DNA from: Synanceia verrucosa
Lineage: Eukaryota > Chordata > Actinopteri > Perciformes > Synanceiidae
Reading direction: 5' to 3'
Length of the DNA: 64,000 nt
Assembly (NCBI GenBank): GCA_029721515.1
Contig: CM056558.1
Span: 11,253,240-11,317,239, forward strand
Each line of letters starts with the position of its first letter. The stretch's first letter is position 1. The translations under genes were made by a program, and so were the position numbers. The notes beneath the pieces were generated by a model. The model was not told where the DNA came from. It worked only from the letters and a program-made list of their open reading frames with translations, and searched no databases. Positions 14,001 through 26,902 of this stretch are shown here, piece after piece.

Positions 14001-14997
14001 TCCTTCACTGGCTCTTTAAGAAATAGAGTATAAGAGATAATTGCAATAAAAAACATACACCATAGCCATAAAGTGACACTTAAGCTTTGCAAAGGCAATT
14101 TCAACTTCGCTACAGCTCTGATCCGTTTGCTCTAAGGAGGTATGCCATGAATCCTTTACAACTTCTAATTAAATTTGATTGGGAACAAATGAGGATGTCA
14201 CACCATCATGAAGTTTGACAGCACATTACACATGCATAGAGAGCGCTATTATTGATTTTACTGAGTCTACCTGTCTGAGTTCCTCTGGGCCAGCCTCCGT
14301 CTCTTTATGACAGACGGGGATCCTGATGTGTTCCTGACTGCGTCTCACTTAAGGGATGTGCTTAGGCGCATGCTGTTTGTTAAAACAACACCTGTCTACA
14401 CCTCTCTAATGTGCGATATATTTAAGTACTTCTGCATAAACACCTAACATCATATGCAACACTGATGCTACTGAAACTTGTCATTTCAGTTCCACGCAGA
14501 GTCACCTCATAAGTGTGAGCATGATTAAATTCTGAATCAAACAGCACTACTTTGGCTTTCAGTATAACACAGGCAACATATAGCTGATTACACAGATATA
14601 AAAGTGTATCAGAAAGGTTGACTTTAAATGAATAATGTGCTCACACCTACTTCACTGCATCTCAAATAATTATAAAACTGTCACGTGCCCATCAAACCTG
14701 CTACTAACTCCTACTGTAGCCATATCACTATCTGATATGATATACTATGACTGCTATGATATATCATATCTGATGAAACAATTATGAATGTGAGTGATTA
14801 AATTAGATATATTGACTGCATTGAGAAGGGAAACTGACAAGAATAAAAAAATAACCTCTCCTTGGTCAATGGCTTGCATTGTCTTTGCATTGTAACAGAT
14901 ATCTTTGAAACTAAAACTATCAGTAGTGTCTTTGCTCTTTTTCTCCCGCATAAACAAATGACTTAGGCAATGCCAGTGATGCTTCACTTCAGCAAAA

Positions 14998-15015
14998 CCT
15001 AACCCTAACCCTAAC
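14998..15015 (-). repeat. short interstitial telomeric repeat
   Basis: CCTAACCCTAACCCTAAC is three units of the vertebrate telomere repeat, read as TTAGGG on the minus strand. Interstitial copies this short are usually read as relics of double-strand break repair or chance. It does not suggest a chromosome end. Confidence 0.7.
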
Positions 15016-15974
15016 ACATTTTGTTTTTAGACAAAAGCCCCAAACACAAAAAACAATGCCAAAACTGCCAAGCTACGATGGAATTCTATACATCCTTGGA
15101 CACTGAAATCTGAGTGATAACATTTAGCACAACTTTATTCTGTTTAAGATAAGAGTTTACAATAATGCCTGTTCAGATAATGATCATAAAATTCTAAAAA
15201 GTTCCAGATATCAGTCACTCTTCATGTTTCAAACAAGCAGCACGAACACCTTGCATTTTTGTTTCTAAATAAGGAACTATTGCCTAGGTTACTGCATGCC
15301 TATCGCATTCCTAAAGGAATGTTTAATCTATTTACAAATACTGTCATGCAGTAAGCCCGAAGGCAACACTGTCACACCGAGAAGAGGAATTATTTTTGCA
15401 AATGACAGAGAACTCCTAGCGAAACATAACAATATTCTTTATTTTAAACACACACAAAGCTTCAAGAATGGACTTCCTTTCCCTGATTGAAAGTCAAGGT
15501 GTCACTGTAAGCTCTGCTCTCGTATGACTCCTGACTGGGAGATACTTTAGGGAAAATCAACAAAGGAGAACTCTTCATCATCTTGGCAGGTAGGTCTCTT
15601 CACAAATTACCTTTTCCCCTCCATCCATCACACAAGGGAGTTCAACTGCATCTGTACAATGCTCTGTTGCTTACATCTTTCACATCCCACTTCTCTACAG
15701 TTCATCTCATAAGATATTACTTCATTATATCTTGAAAGAATGTCACAAAATTAAAATTTTAAATGTAAAAATGCTATCTGACACACATTTAAATCTGTCA
15801 CTGGGGAGAAAATGAGATTGGCTTGCTTGGGAATTAACATAATGAACATCAAGCACGTATATATTTACAGATGATTTTGAAAAAAAAATACCAGGGCTCA
15901 AAACTAACTTTAGAAAATGGCATCCAGGCATTACCTTTTGATTGCCAAAACTGAATATATGGTTGCCATTTTAG

Positions 15975-15976
<2 letters not shown>

Positions 15977-16047
<71 letters not shown>

Positions 16048-16082
16048 CATATATATATATACGTACATATATAAGTATATAT

Positions 16083-16134
<52 letters not shown>

Positions 16135-16214
16135 ATATATATATAGATATATATATACACATACATATATATATACATACATACATATGTGTGTGTGCAT
16201 GTGTGTGTGTGTGT
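15977..16214 (+). repeat. compound TA/TACA/TG microsatellite
   Basis: About 240 bp: a long perfect TA array, then TACATA and ACGTACAT variants, a second TA array, and a terminal (GT)n. The inner part (about 16078-16145) is close to an inverted repeat: ATATACACATACATATAT faces ATATATGTATGTGTATAT. It could extrude as a cruciform and may be assembled at the wrong length. Every Tyr-Ile reading frame here is spurious. Confidence 0.95.
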
Positions 16215-17439
16215 ATCATTTATTTATGATGTTGGCAGACTTTTCACACAGTCCAACATCTTAGTTTGCTAGTTTGCTTCGACATTGTCTTAAACAGATG
16301 AATAAATTCACATGCGATGCTATATTAAAACAATACCTAAGTTAAAATTGTATTTTTAAACTCATCTCACCTTTGACAATTTATTGCATGGCCTTACCCC
16401 TAACCAGTGACTTACTAAATTGTACTCAAAGCAGCTGTTGGAGTTACCACAGGTTACCATCATTTGGTTTCATTTGCACTTGAAAGGAGGCCTGTGTCAG
16501 CCCTCTGCCAGGTTGTTCTGCACCTCATTCACGTACTGCATCCAATGATTAAGCCAATGTGAAACTCTAATAAGCAGCAAGCATCACCCGGTGGACTTGC
16601 CTAATTGGGTCAATCAAAGATGATCTACTGAGAATCGCAGCAGGGTGAAAGTGGGAGCTTTCAGTATGCCAGCAGTTTTGTAACTTTCTGCACAGACCAC
16701 TGCAAATGAACAGTCCTGTGGACATTAAGATGGGGCCCTTTGATTAAAAAGAAAGAGTCTCCTGGTAGCATGGCGATGACATTGCATATCTAACTGCCTT
16801 TCTTTGGATCTGACATCTCTTTATGCAATTCCCCTTCTCTATGCTCTGAGAAAAGGAATGGTTTAGTTAAATGTGAGAAAGACACTTGCATGTCCTCAAC
16901 CCTTCTTTGGTGGAGTCCCATAAGACTTGTGATTCCAGAGCCTTTTGTCTGATGCTTTGCATACTGATGGACTGAAGTGTGGAGACGTGCGGTTGCCATT
17001 CTAGCACCACAGTTTACAGTGACGCAGTCGCTTTTCATTAGGCTTTATCGGCCTCTGCAAGATGAAATATTGCATCAGAATTTCACTCATACTTTTATTT
17101 TTAAAACCCCTGCAGCCATTAACAATTGACCCCCATAAAATTCAATCAAAGCTCCCAAGGCAGGGGCCTGGTATCAGTGCATGATGAATATAAGAGGACA
17201 GAAATCCCTGTTTGGTGGTTTAAATATCTGAGCTTTATCTATACTAAGTCTAATTGGCAAGGGTTAATTTGTCCCTACTGTAGCAAGCCACTAGCATTAC
17301 AGATTAAAACTCAATTATGTTATAGGAAGGGCACACACGCACATGAACACATAAAAAATTTAATGAAAGTGTTCATCCCATCTTGTATTGTTTTGGTAAT
17401 TTTGAATCACAGAGGTTAACGGTCTCATGTTTGCTCCAT
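16215..17439. other. gene-free; candidate conserved non-coding stretch
   Basis: No gene supported. The segment 16480-16740 is balanced in composition and lacks simple repeats. It carries CAATCAAAGATG and CTTTGATTAAA, both resembling TCF/LEF (CTTTGAT) sites. That makes it a reasonable candidate for a conserved enhancer, but conservation was not tested. Confidence 0.4.
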
Positions 17440-17620
17440 TGGTAGCAAAATAATTGTCTCTCACTTTACACTTTTCTGACTGCAAGTAGTTTTCCTCCAG
17501 GATTTGTCTGTATTTTGTTGCATTCATGTTACCCTTTACCTTCACAAGCCTTTCAGGGTGTGCTGCAGAGAAGCATCCATCAGCAGCATCCATCACAGCA
17601 TGATGCTGCCACCACTATGC
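17440..17620 (-). pseudogene. Tc1/mariner-type transposase fragment
   Basis: On the minus strand, codons at 17595-17614 read GGSIML, the start of the conserved transposase phrase GGSIM-WGCFS. After a small duplication of a GATGGATGCT-like unit the frame resumes with GCFSAAHPERLVKVKG, then a MNATKYRQILEENYLQS block ending near 17474. This matches the catalytic-core region of fish Tc1 transposases (usual form: GRL..EGKMNA.KY..IL.ENLLQS). The frame then diverges, and the region expected to carry the catalytic Asp and the HTA(K) motif is not recognisable. No terminal inverted repeats were located. It is a dead, 5'- and 3'-incomplete copy. Confidence 0.6.
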
Positions 17621-20600
17621 CACTATGCAAAATGCTGCCATGCAGCCACACATACTGTATTGCACAAACCTGAGCACAATGGGCATAAATTTATTTGTCG
17701 ACCAGGACTCACAGTCTGGAAAACAGACCATAGACAAGCTAAGCAATTGCATCCAGCTTGGGCCAAGTTTAGAAACATGTAACTGAAGCACTGATGTCAT
17801 CAGTAACAAAAAAGACAACACAGATGGTCCTGTTGTCCACAGGGGAACATTATACAGACTGTACTTGGTATAAATATAGCATAAGTGATTATATTGGCAA
17901 AGTAGGAAACGATTAATTACTCCAACACTATATGAGGAAAATACATTTCACTTCATACAATGGAAATTTGTGGAACATTTTAAGAGAGGTGAAATCCATA
18001 ATGGCTTTATTCGGTACCGCCAAAGCAATCAGTTTGATTATAAGAATAGACACACCATTTGAATCCAAATTTTAGTTAAAAATGTCAATTTCAAACTTTT
18101 AACTTTAACTTTACAAAAACAGACAGAATAAAAACAGACTGTCACAGATGGCAATTTTTACCACACACGGTATGCAGTGATCAAATAAGATCATAGAAGC
18201 ACAGCCGTAAAATTTTGAGCATTACACATCATTCGTTGCTGCTGACTATAGTAAGAATGGATTTATAGCACTAGGAAAAGATAACATTGAACTGATGCAT
18301 GACACAAATGTCTAATAAAATTCACATTGCTGTATATGTGGCAGCGTATTAAAGATGATCTGCATAAGAAATGTTAAAATATTGGACATACAAATATATT
18401 TTGTAAAACATACCAGTAAATCATTAAATTAAAGAATTCAGAGTTTTACTGAAAACTCAGCATTGCTCATACCACAGCTTGAGTTCCCGATTGGCTTAAA
18501 ATGTCCCTTAGGTGATTCTTCTATGTAAAAAGGCTATGCTTCTGCACAGAGTTATGAAATGCAATGAACTCCATGACCCAGCGTTCTGCCATACAAGTAG
18601 AAACAATATACCAACTAATGCTATAATCATGGTACAACCCATGTGTGTATACCTAAAATCTATCATGTGAAAAGTGAAGGAGTGACTGGACATGCAAATC
18701 TTAATGTGGGCAAAAGTAGCATATCATATCATGTGCTGTGTGACTGAAAAAACACTGTTTTTGGTAGGTTATGCTTCCATTATGACAGAGAGTTGATGGC
18801 TGTTGGTAATGTTGCAACTCTACACATAAAACACTGTTTGTTTTTTTGATTCTCAAAAGAAATTTTCTTGTGTTGTATTACATTGTATTGCAGATGTAAA
18901 TGATAACGCTATTCACGAACCCCATGTGGAGCTACAGCACACAAACAGCCTGCGTAGTAGTGACTGAACTGTCTCGACATCTGACTGCCACTGTCAGCCA
19001 CAAGGCCTTTAAATATTTAACTAAACCTTTTGTACTCCAAACCAGTTAAAAATTAATCACTGCTCAACATGAGAAAGTTACTCTGTCCCTTTTTTCTTTG
19101 TGTGGCTGTGGCCTTTAATAGCGCATTCACTATTGCTCGGACAGCGTGTAATTCTTTTTGACTTTCGCTTCCATTTGCCTGGAGGATAGAGCGGTTTAAA
19201 AACATTTCTGCACACGGAAGCGTGGCTAACAGGTAATCTGTCTAATTATGGCAAGGGAGGGGTTTTCCTGTAAAATATTGACGAGCTTCCATAACCTTTC
19301 TTTCACCCTGTCTGTATACAAGCATCTGAAACAGAAACAGTCACTGCCTGGTAGCTCTATGTCTTAAAGGTTGGGAGGTGCAGGCCAGTAAAATGACTGT
19401 GATCCTTAGCAGTGCTTTTTCACCAGGGTCATTTCCAGTATCATAGAATACCACAAAATAACTTCTAATGTCCTATTAATCACAAGAGAAAATTGAATTA
19501 CAGGGGTGAGAAACAAGAGCACTTTATGAAGTACTGCAATCAATAAAATAGCCCTGGTGTAAATAGTAGTGTGTTGTGTTCGAGAGCTGGTGACTTGACT
19601 CCATGGTGGTTATTAAGGACTCTCATTTTGAGGTTATTAGCTTAAATTACATTATGATGATTTTCTTTCCACTTTCAGTTGGTACAAAGGTTGACAAACA
19701 GCCTCTTATGCTTCTCTATCTCAGCAAATGAAATACAGTATAACAAAAAAAGTATTTGTGGTTCACTTATTGTTTTCAATTTGAAAAGTAGCGACACTTA
19801 ATTGTTGCTAAAAGACTTTCTAGTTTATAATTCTGAGAAGACTGTAAAGTGATTTGCTTCAGGGAATCATAAAGAGTGAAACAAATTCATGGAAGCATGT
19901 ATTTTACATTAATGTTAAATGAAAAGCATAGCTCAAATTCTGGATGCCTGGCAGATAAAACTGGAGGTCTGACTAAACTTGAGTGTGTATGTGTGTGTGG
20001 GTGGGTGTGGGTGTGGGGGTGGGTTGTTGGGGTTTAGCGGGATCAGGTGTAAGTATTTGACCACACACAAGGGGAGTCTTCCCTCCTTAGGTAAAAGAAA
20101 CCTAGTATCAGCAGGTCATCTGTAATAAGCATCCATGATTAATGTCTTTAAAGAAGAATCACCTAAGGGACTATTTAAGCTGATCAGGAAAACAAGCTGT
20201 GATATGATGAATGCTCACTTTTGAGTAAAAATACACACTCCTTTGGCTCAGGGGATACCTTCTTCCTTGCCTAATTGCCTTGACATAGAGAAATGATTCA
20301 TTTGTTCTTTCTAGTTAATATTCTGAACTAGAACACATGTACAACTTCATGTCAAACAAACTTTATACTGTATTATTATAGTGTATATTAACTATGTTTT
20401 GCCAATATTGATATTAGTTCTGATGAAAAAAGACTGTCTGCATTGCTTCATGACATTTAAGGTTTTTTCAACTTGTCGATTATATGCTCTTAGAGAAGCA
20501 GTCAAAATTACAATTACCGCCGGCAATCTAGTGCTTTTTGTCTTTTTTGTCTTTATATAAACCACAACAGCTCATTCATTCTGGTTCCAAGTCATTCCCC

Positions 20601-22319
20601 AGGCTCACTGTGGCATGACATAAACATATACATCAGCCACAGAGCTAAGCCACTCTAAATGGGTTAGGGTCAGGGTCTAAATACCTCTTTGGTGGGCAAC
20701 CGGGCAACTTTGATAATGATCAAAACTCAGGTTTTCATCAGTTCAGCGAGATGAGTCAGACAGATCATCTCTAAAAACCAACATCCACTCTTTTGAAGAG
20801 TGAGCAGCTATCGAATAGAAAGTCACATTGAGGTCAGACTGTTTGGAGTTGGCTCTAACATAAGACAAAAAAAAAAAAAATGACAAGAAAATTACGTTTG
20901 AAAAAGTGGAGGTTATGATATATTTGACTAGACATTCAGTAAGTAATAAACAAGGCTATTTTTTAACGTCAGTTCATGATGTGTCACAAAAAAAGTCAAG
21001 TCATGTTAAACAATTCTCCAAAAGATTTATTAAATTTCTATTATCAGTTTGCCTTTTTTGTGGAATGTTCAAGTCAACATGTCATTTTGTCTTTTGGAAG
21101 CATGTCTGGAGAATATTATTTATTTTTTTTATTATTATTTGTACTTTGTAGCTTGTAGTTGCCTGTTATTGTGATTTTTTTTTAACTTTTGTGAATTGAT
21201 TTTTGTTATTAAAATAGTTTGTTTGTTTGATTTGTGCATTTGAGCGCTGTTTATTCTTATTTAAGTCCATTGATTAACATGTCAAAAAGTCATAAAACAG
21301 TTATAGTATAGGATATAGTATAACAGTATAGTATGATGTAAATAGTCATGGTAGAGCATGGCAAAAAACATAAAAAGTCAGTATATTGAAGAAGTCACAG
21401 TATCATATGACATATGTACTCAAGTGTAAACAGGATTGTGGCAGCATGTGCAACATGTTTTGGAGGAAATAAATTCTTCTGGAAAGTGGAAATCATTTTT
21501 TGACGACTTTACCGCAGACAGACTTGGGACCAAATCATCTGTCAAACTGCCAACAAATGCCACAGATGATGATGAGCTCAAAAAATGAAAAAAAAAAAAT
21601 GCTAAGTGACAAAGAAAATTATTCTCACTGCTTTTGAGAGTCTGACAGAGGAGAGTGAGTATTTGACTGACCACACAGACAAATGGGGGAGTTTATATTG
21701 TGTAGGAAAACATGTCATTTTCCCTTTTAAGGAAGAAAAGGTGTTAGGAATGTGGATTATCTAGTTGTTGACTAAAGTATCTCAGGGAATCTTTCCCAAC
21801 AACATTTTTTTTATCTTCACACACAACAAATTTGAAAAGCAGTGGCATTATCTAATTGTCTTGTACTTCGACCAATACAGTGTGAGAAAAGTGAAGAGTA
21901 ATTATGTCCCAATTATGTTTTTCATCAGTATCATTGGAAAAAATGTAATGAACATGCAGGAAGTCATAAAATATTCATACTAAAGATAACTGCAAAACCT
22001 CACGTGACAATGTATTCCATTTTTTTCTTCCAGTGGTACTGTATTACATTACAATATGGGGATATAGCAACTAAAATATGACAACATTAAGCTCTTTTAG
22101 TATAATTAAAATAACAATGTGTAATGTTTAATTTATATAATATTCATAAATATGTTTTCATGTAAAATCAGTTGAAATTAAGAATCACAGTCCTGGAAAG
22201 AATGACGAATGAGAGTTGAGGCAATCTGCAACCACACCACTAGATGCCACCAAATCCTATGCACACTGTAACAAATGATGTACTGGCTCAGCTTATAAAA
22301 ATGCCAATGTAACAATATG
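17621..22319. other. gene-free, AT-rich with short low-complexity patches
   Basis: No supported gene. It holds a GT/G-rich tract at 19983-20033, a 14-bp A run at 20867-20880, and a patch rich in the word AGTATA at about 21305-21345. The stretch 19080-19320 is less AT-rich, has a homeodomain-type TCTAATTATGG core, and might be conserved regulatory DNA. Reading frames at 17615-17821, 20906-21151 and 21420-21674 show no domain. Confidence 0.5.
19983..20033 (+). repeat. GT/G-rich tract with quadruplex motif
   Basis: It begins as (GT)n and becomes G-rich. Bases 19999-20023 contain five G runs of 3, 3, 3, 5 and 3 separated by loops of 1-3 bases, a strong quadruplex-forming pattern on the plus strand. 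Confidence 0.8.
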
Positions 22320-22960
22320 CATGGGTATTTTTAAGTTGTTTCAACTAAGCTAGTACTGAGTAGATGTCACAAGACTTCTCTAGTTAGGCAAACTCAATTA
22401 GTTTAGTACAAACTACATGATTTCTCCTCTACAAGCTTATTTAAGTTGGACCAACTTGTTAAAATTACTAATTTGAGTGATTCTAACTCATTTCATTTTC
22501 CTCTCATTCTACTCAGAAATGTCTACGCAAATTGTTACATCATTTTTTTAGTACAAGAACGTAATCATCCAAGTCAGAATAAAGCACACTTTATTAAAAC
22601 ACCAGTCAGCATCTCACTTACAGTAACAGGACTGAGTATGTATTGAAAATATAATATTTCAAAAAATGTTGACTGGAATATTGACATCAAACAATCTTGC
22701 AGTTGTAAAAAGTTAGACTGAATTACTACACCATTTCTAGCTACAGTAGCTGTGTAGCTAGCTTACACCTTCCCACTGGAAAAGTGTCTAGTGTTGTGAA
22801 AAACAATTTCTTGTACCCTCAGTTATTAGCTGCTCAAAATTGTACTCACCAAGCACTGAATTTTGCAAACCGTGTTCTCCAGTAAGTTGGACTAACCGAA
22901 TCCACTTTCCATGTTAAGTTAAGGCAGAAATATCTGTTCAAAGTCCATGTATTATTGCGT
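22320..22960. repeat. possible unclassified dispersed repeat
   Basis: The region repeats short words of the type AAGTTGGACCAACTT / AGTTGGACTAACC / TTTGGACTAAAT and ends in T-rich sequence. This style recalls non-autonomous DNA elements seen widely in teleosts. No termini or target duplication could be fixed, so this is a weak call. Confidence 0.3.
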
Positions 22961-23109
22961 TAAAACTGTTTTATTTCTATTCATTTGGACTAAATTGTTA
23001 TTAGGGTGTATTCACACAAAGAAGGTCAGATAGTTCACTTGCTTCGGTCTGCGCCAAATAATTTATTTATTTTAGTGTGGTTCGCTTTCACACTGTGATT
23101 AATTGCAAC

Positions 23110-23767
23110 TCAGGATGTCCAGATACAACAACCGATATTGCAGCCTTGAGCCTTGGCCGATACCGATGTTGATCCGATACAATATCAGCACGAATCACAC
23201 CTACTTTTCTTACCTATTCTGTAGTATGGAATATTAGAAAATACTTGCTCAAGTGATATTACTCAAACAAAGAACAATAGTCAGCAACAATAGGTATGAG
23301 AACTGACCCATTTATTATTAACCAATGGCTTACATAACCTACTAAACATAAGAATATTCTACAGTTGAATAAAATAAATGAAAAATAAATTAGAAGACAC
23401 TGAAAAATAACCTCAAAAAAATCTAATAAAAACGAAAAAATATATATATTTCAAGTGTAAAATAACTACTAGTTCAATTGAAACATAAGCATATACTGTA
23501 AATGAATAGAATAAATCAAATAAATGAATTAGAAGACCCTGAAAGTCTTCATGCTGTTTTTTGTGATGCGTGTTGACTAGATAGTATTAGCACCTTAGCT
23601 CAGCTGTTGTTGTGATCACTGGGCTCTGCATGTTGCTCTGGAATGGACTGCTGGTATCGGAGTGTTTATATTGGAGATTTTAGATGCAGTCGAATATAAT
23701 CCGATACGCGTTTTTTCGCTGATATCGGACCAATATCCGATATCAATATCGGTTCGGGACATCCCTA
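23110..23767. mobile_element. hAT-like element nested in the outer one, 8-bp TSD
   Basis: It is flanked by a perfect 8-bp direct repeat, ATTGCAAC (23102-23109 and 23768-23775), the length typical of hAT target duplications. The ends are imperfect inverted repeats: TCAGGATGTCC on the left and GGGACATCCCTA on the right. Subterminal sequence is rich in CCGATA/ATCGG words, for example GATATCGGAC and CCGATATC. Inside, about 23341-23402 is repeated directly at about 23483-23545, including AATTAGAAGAC.CTGAAA. No transposase frame exists. It must be younger than its host element. Confidence 0.7.
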
Positions 23768-24065
23768 ATTGCAACAGGGCCAGAATTAACACATGTACTA
23801 GAGTCGTTCAACCACTGGACGATAAAGGTGTTGGCGGGGTAAAGCAGGAAGCCCAAAAGTGAAAGGAGGCCGATAATGGAGACTTTGCGTCCGAGCGTCA
23901 AGACCATTTGATGCAACGTGAGTTTTACAAAATCATGCTTATAATTTTGCAACAACAAAGACGTGCAGCAAAACAGCTGAGCAGGAGAGCTCTCGTGTGT
24001 CCAACATGCTACAGTAACAACAGGTCTACTGTACAGATGACAAAACAATTAGCGTTCGCTTCACG

Positions 24066-24097
<32 letters not shown>
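24066..24097 (+). repeat. (CT)n microsatellite
   Basis: About 13 CT units and a CTTTCTCT end, lying inside the outer hAT-like element. Confidence 0.93.
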
Positions 24098-24098
<1 letters not shown>

Positions 24099-24419
24099 GT
24101 GTTCTGTGTCACTGAGCTATCCTACATTCCCCCCTATTTCGTGAAAAATACATGAGCCCGTCAAATCCAAAAAGGTAGATTTTTTGCAACTGGGTCGGAT
24201 CGAGGTCGGGCTGCTTTCACACTTGAAATGAACCACACCAGGGTTTGATAGGAACCGCTCCGAGACCACCTCCTCAGCTGAGTCTCGGTCCGCTTGTTTG
24301 GTCCGCACCAGAGTTCAAGTGATTGTATTCACACCGGCCAAAAAGATCCGAACCAAGGGAGGAAATGAACCTGAGTTCATTTTAATCGAACTAAACAAGG
24401 CAGGTGTGAATACAGCCTA

Positions 24420-26902
24420 CAGTTATCAACTCATAATAATGCATATAGTACATAGTACTATGTATAACAAACAAATTAGAGAGGATTATATAAATGCATT
24501 TTATAGGAAATGGGGTTGATGTATACACAATACAAAAAATGGCTTCACAGAGCTGATACCTCGTGAAAATGGACCACTTTCTATTCAATTTCTATGTAGA
24601 ACAATTATTACTGCCAGTATTATGCACATAAATTAAGCAAAGTTTGCACCATCTATTCCTCTCTCTTTCTATCTCTCTCTTGCCCTAAAAAGTAGGGAAG
24701 GGAAAAAAAAAGAAAGAAAAAGACCAAGATGTATTGTTTGCTCATCTATTCCCATTTCTCAAAATGCCCGGCCTCCCGTTGGTTTCAGAGCTGGGGTTCT
24801 TTGACCACCGCCATGGCTGCAATTCCTCCCACACAGGAGAGAATGGCATGACATTTACCAGAGCTCCAAGGCGGTAATACATTTTTTTGAAATGGCACGG
24901 CTGGAATATACAAAGCTGAAAGGACCCATGCTGGGGCCCACTGGGACTCCTTCATACTAGCCTGCTAAGCCCATTCAGATGGGGGCAGTAATTACAGGCA
25001 TAGAGGCAAAGCTGAACTAATTCATACAAGGTGTAAAGCATTCGCAGACCAAATGTCGGTCAGTTTACTGTTGGAGCGCCCGTTGTATTTAACCATAACC
25101 ATTATGACTGAGATATTGTGACAGCTCCACTGATTTACAGTGACCACAGTAACCTCATGTTTTAAAATGATCAATCTCATAATGACTTCATCACCATGTA
25201 TTTAATTTGAGGTGATTAATTATACACATACTTCCAAGTAAAGCCATTAATCTTGAGAAGCAAGTTAATCATAAACCTCAATTTAAAATACTCATGTAGT
25301 TGCGGAATTTCATATTTACCCTCATTGGCCAGTTTTACCACTCTACACTAAAAAGCTTGATCAAATGTCAGACCACAAAACTGATTCCAACCTGTAACTA
25401 GGAAATGCCTTTTTTATCAAAGTATTATGTTGCTACCATACCAAACTGCACAACTATAACCACGCTACAGAAGAAAAAAAAAATCTGAATTGCAGTCAGG
25501 CCTGCAATTATTTGGAGTCTCACACACACAAAGCAATTGAATTTGCCTAACACTGTGAAGGATATTTATTTCCATCGACATACATTTGTCCATAATGTAT
25601 TGTTTGTAGAACACCATTGGGAGCAGTAACCTCCAGTTCATAGGCCATATTTTCTGATTTTAATTGGATGTCTTCACTGTAGCCTTGAGAGGTCTCTATT
25701 GTAATACAAAAGAGGAAACTAAGAATGAGCTTGCCCTTTCATTATTCCCATAAACACTACAATTGCTCTACAGTGACATTAGAACTTTTGTAAACTCTGA
25801 ATACCATCCAAGCACATTTTAACTGAAGTTAAAATTTAATAATTGAATGGTAGCTATTTAAGAAATTGGTTTTACTCCTTTATTTGCTCTCTTCAGTGTC
25901 AGCCTATCGGTCTGTTTGTCAGTTCATTTTGTTGTTTAAGCAATTTCAAATGTCTGAGACAGCAACCAAAAACATTATCTCAGTAGGGTGGCACTGAAGC
26001 AGTCATAATCAAAATCACATCTCAGCGTCTTTGATATGAATGCTGACCCCCCTGTGAACATGGAAATCAATCTCTTTGACTGGCACTAAGCTGTTTTTTT
26101 CATTACATAAGTAAAACTACAGTGTATAATTTTCCCAACTACCAGCTTTTATTTGTTTTTAATTAGTTTTTTTTTCTTTTAACTTACTTTCAGAATTATT
26201 TTGTGCATCTTTAAAAAGCTGCAGTATGTATGATCTTGTGACAAATGCCATTTTGGCCTTTCTTTGATACCAGCACAAGTGCAGGTACAGTACATCTGAG
26301 AAAGTGGCAGCAAGTGAACAAATGAAAGACTAATAACATGGATGAGTAAGCAAGAGAGAAAATTACACTTCACACCTGCAAGTATTTTCAAGAAAATGTT
26401 GTTGTAGCATGCAGCTATATTTTCTCCTCCAACTAAATCCTTAATTGTTTTTTTCTCTTAAATAAAACGGTAGCATTATGCAATAGCGGAGTAAGTATTC
26501 CAGTCCTTTCCTTAAGTCAAAGTGGCAATCCTGCAGTGTAAAACTACACTTTCTTCAATATCAAATGTTAATTGCACTTATTATACAGGCTAATTCAAAT
26601 GCTTATTAGAGTGTCTGGGTTTAATCATTGATTATGTGCAGTATTTTATGTAAGAAGCTAGCTAGCAAGCTATTTTATTTTATGTTATTTAAGTAACTGG
26701 TGATTATAGTCCTCAAGTAAATGTGGTACACAAAATAGCCAACAAAAATTCTGAATTGTGGTGGAGTGGAAGTATGAAATGGACATACTTAACTACAGAA
26801 TTGTACATATGTAGTGAATATACTTACTACACCATTGGTATCATGTCAAAAAATGAGCTCCAACTTTTTTCAACTGTCTCAATGTCTAGTAGTTCATAAA
26901 AT
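24420..26902. other. gene-free; candidate conserved non-coding stretch
   Basis: No supported gene. The segment 24755-25085 is the most complex and GC-balanced part, with no simple repeats and a TAATTACAGG core, and is a candidate conserved element. The rest is AT-rich. Around 26490-26830 short words such as AGTAAGTAT and GTAGTGAATATAC recur in both orientations without a clear element structure. Confidence 0.4.

Larger units (their letters stand above)
10851..15976. other. gene-free, with a GC-richer islet
   Basis: No supported gene. A G-rich run lies at 11021-11043. The stretch 12830-13090 is clearly richer in G and C than its surroundings and hosts a 153-codon minus-strand frame (12688-13149). 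That frame is Ser/Thr/Pro-rich, matches nothing I know, and shows no splice or domain support. Three vertebrate telomere-type units sit at 14998-15015. The rest is AT-rich unique DNA. Confidence 0.5.
23002..24419. mobile_element. hAT-like non-autonomous element (outer, nested)
   Basis: The two ends are inverted copies: TAGGGTGTATTCACAC at 23002-23017 and GTGTGAATACAGCCTA at 24404-24419 (one mismatch in 16). Both inner flanks carry further related phrases such as GTGTGGTTCG and CTTTCACAC. This is the style of the teleost 'TGTATTCACAC' hAT-type MITEs. A clean target duplication was not found (the word GTTAT lies near both ends). It encodes no transposase. A 658-bp second element sits inside it and a (CT)n tract lies at 24066-24097. 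Without the insertion it would be about 750 bp. Confidence 0.6.

Noticed and set aside
15917..16264. Reading frames of Tyr-Ile repeats on both strands
   Set aside because: Pure translation of a TA microsatellite.
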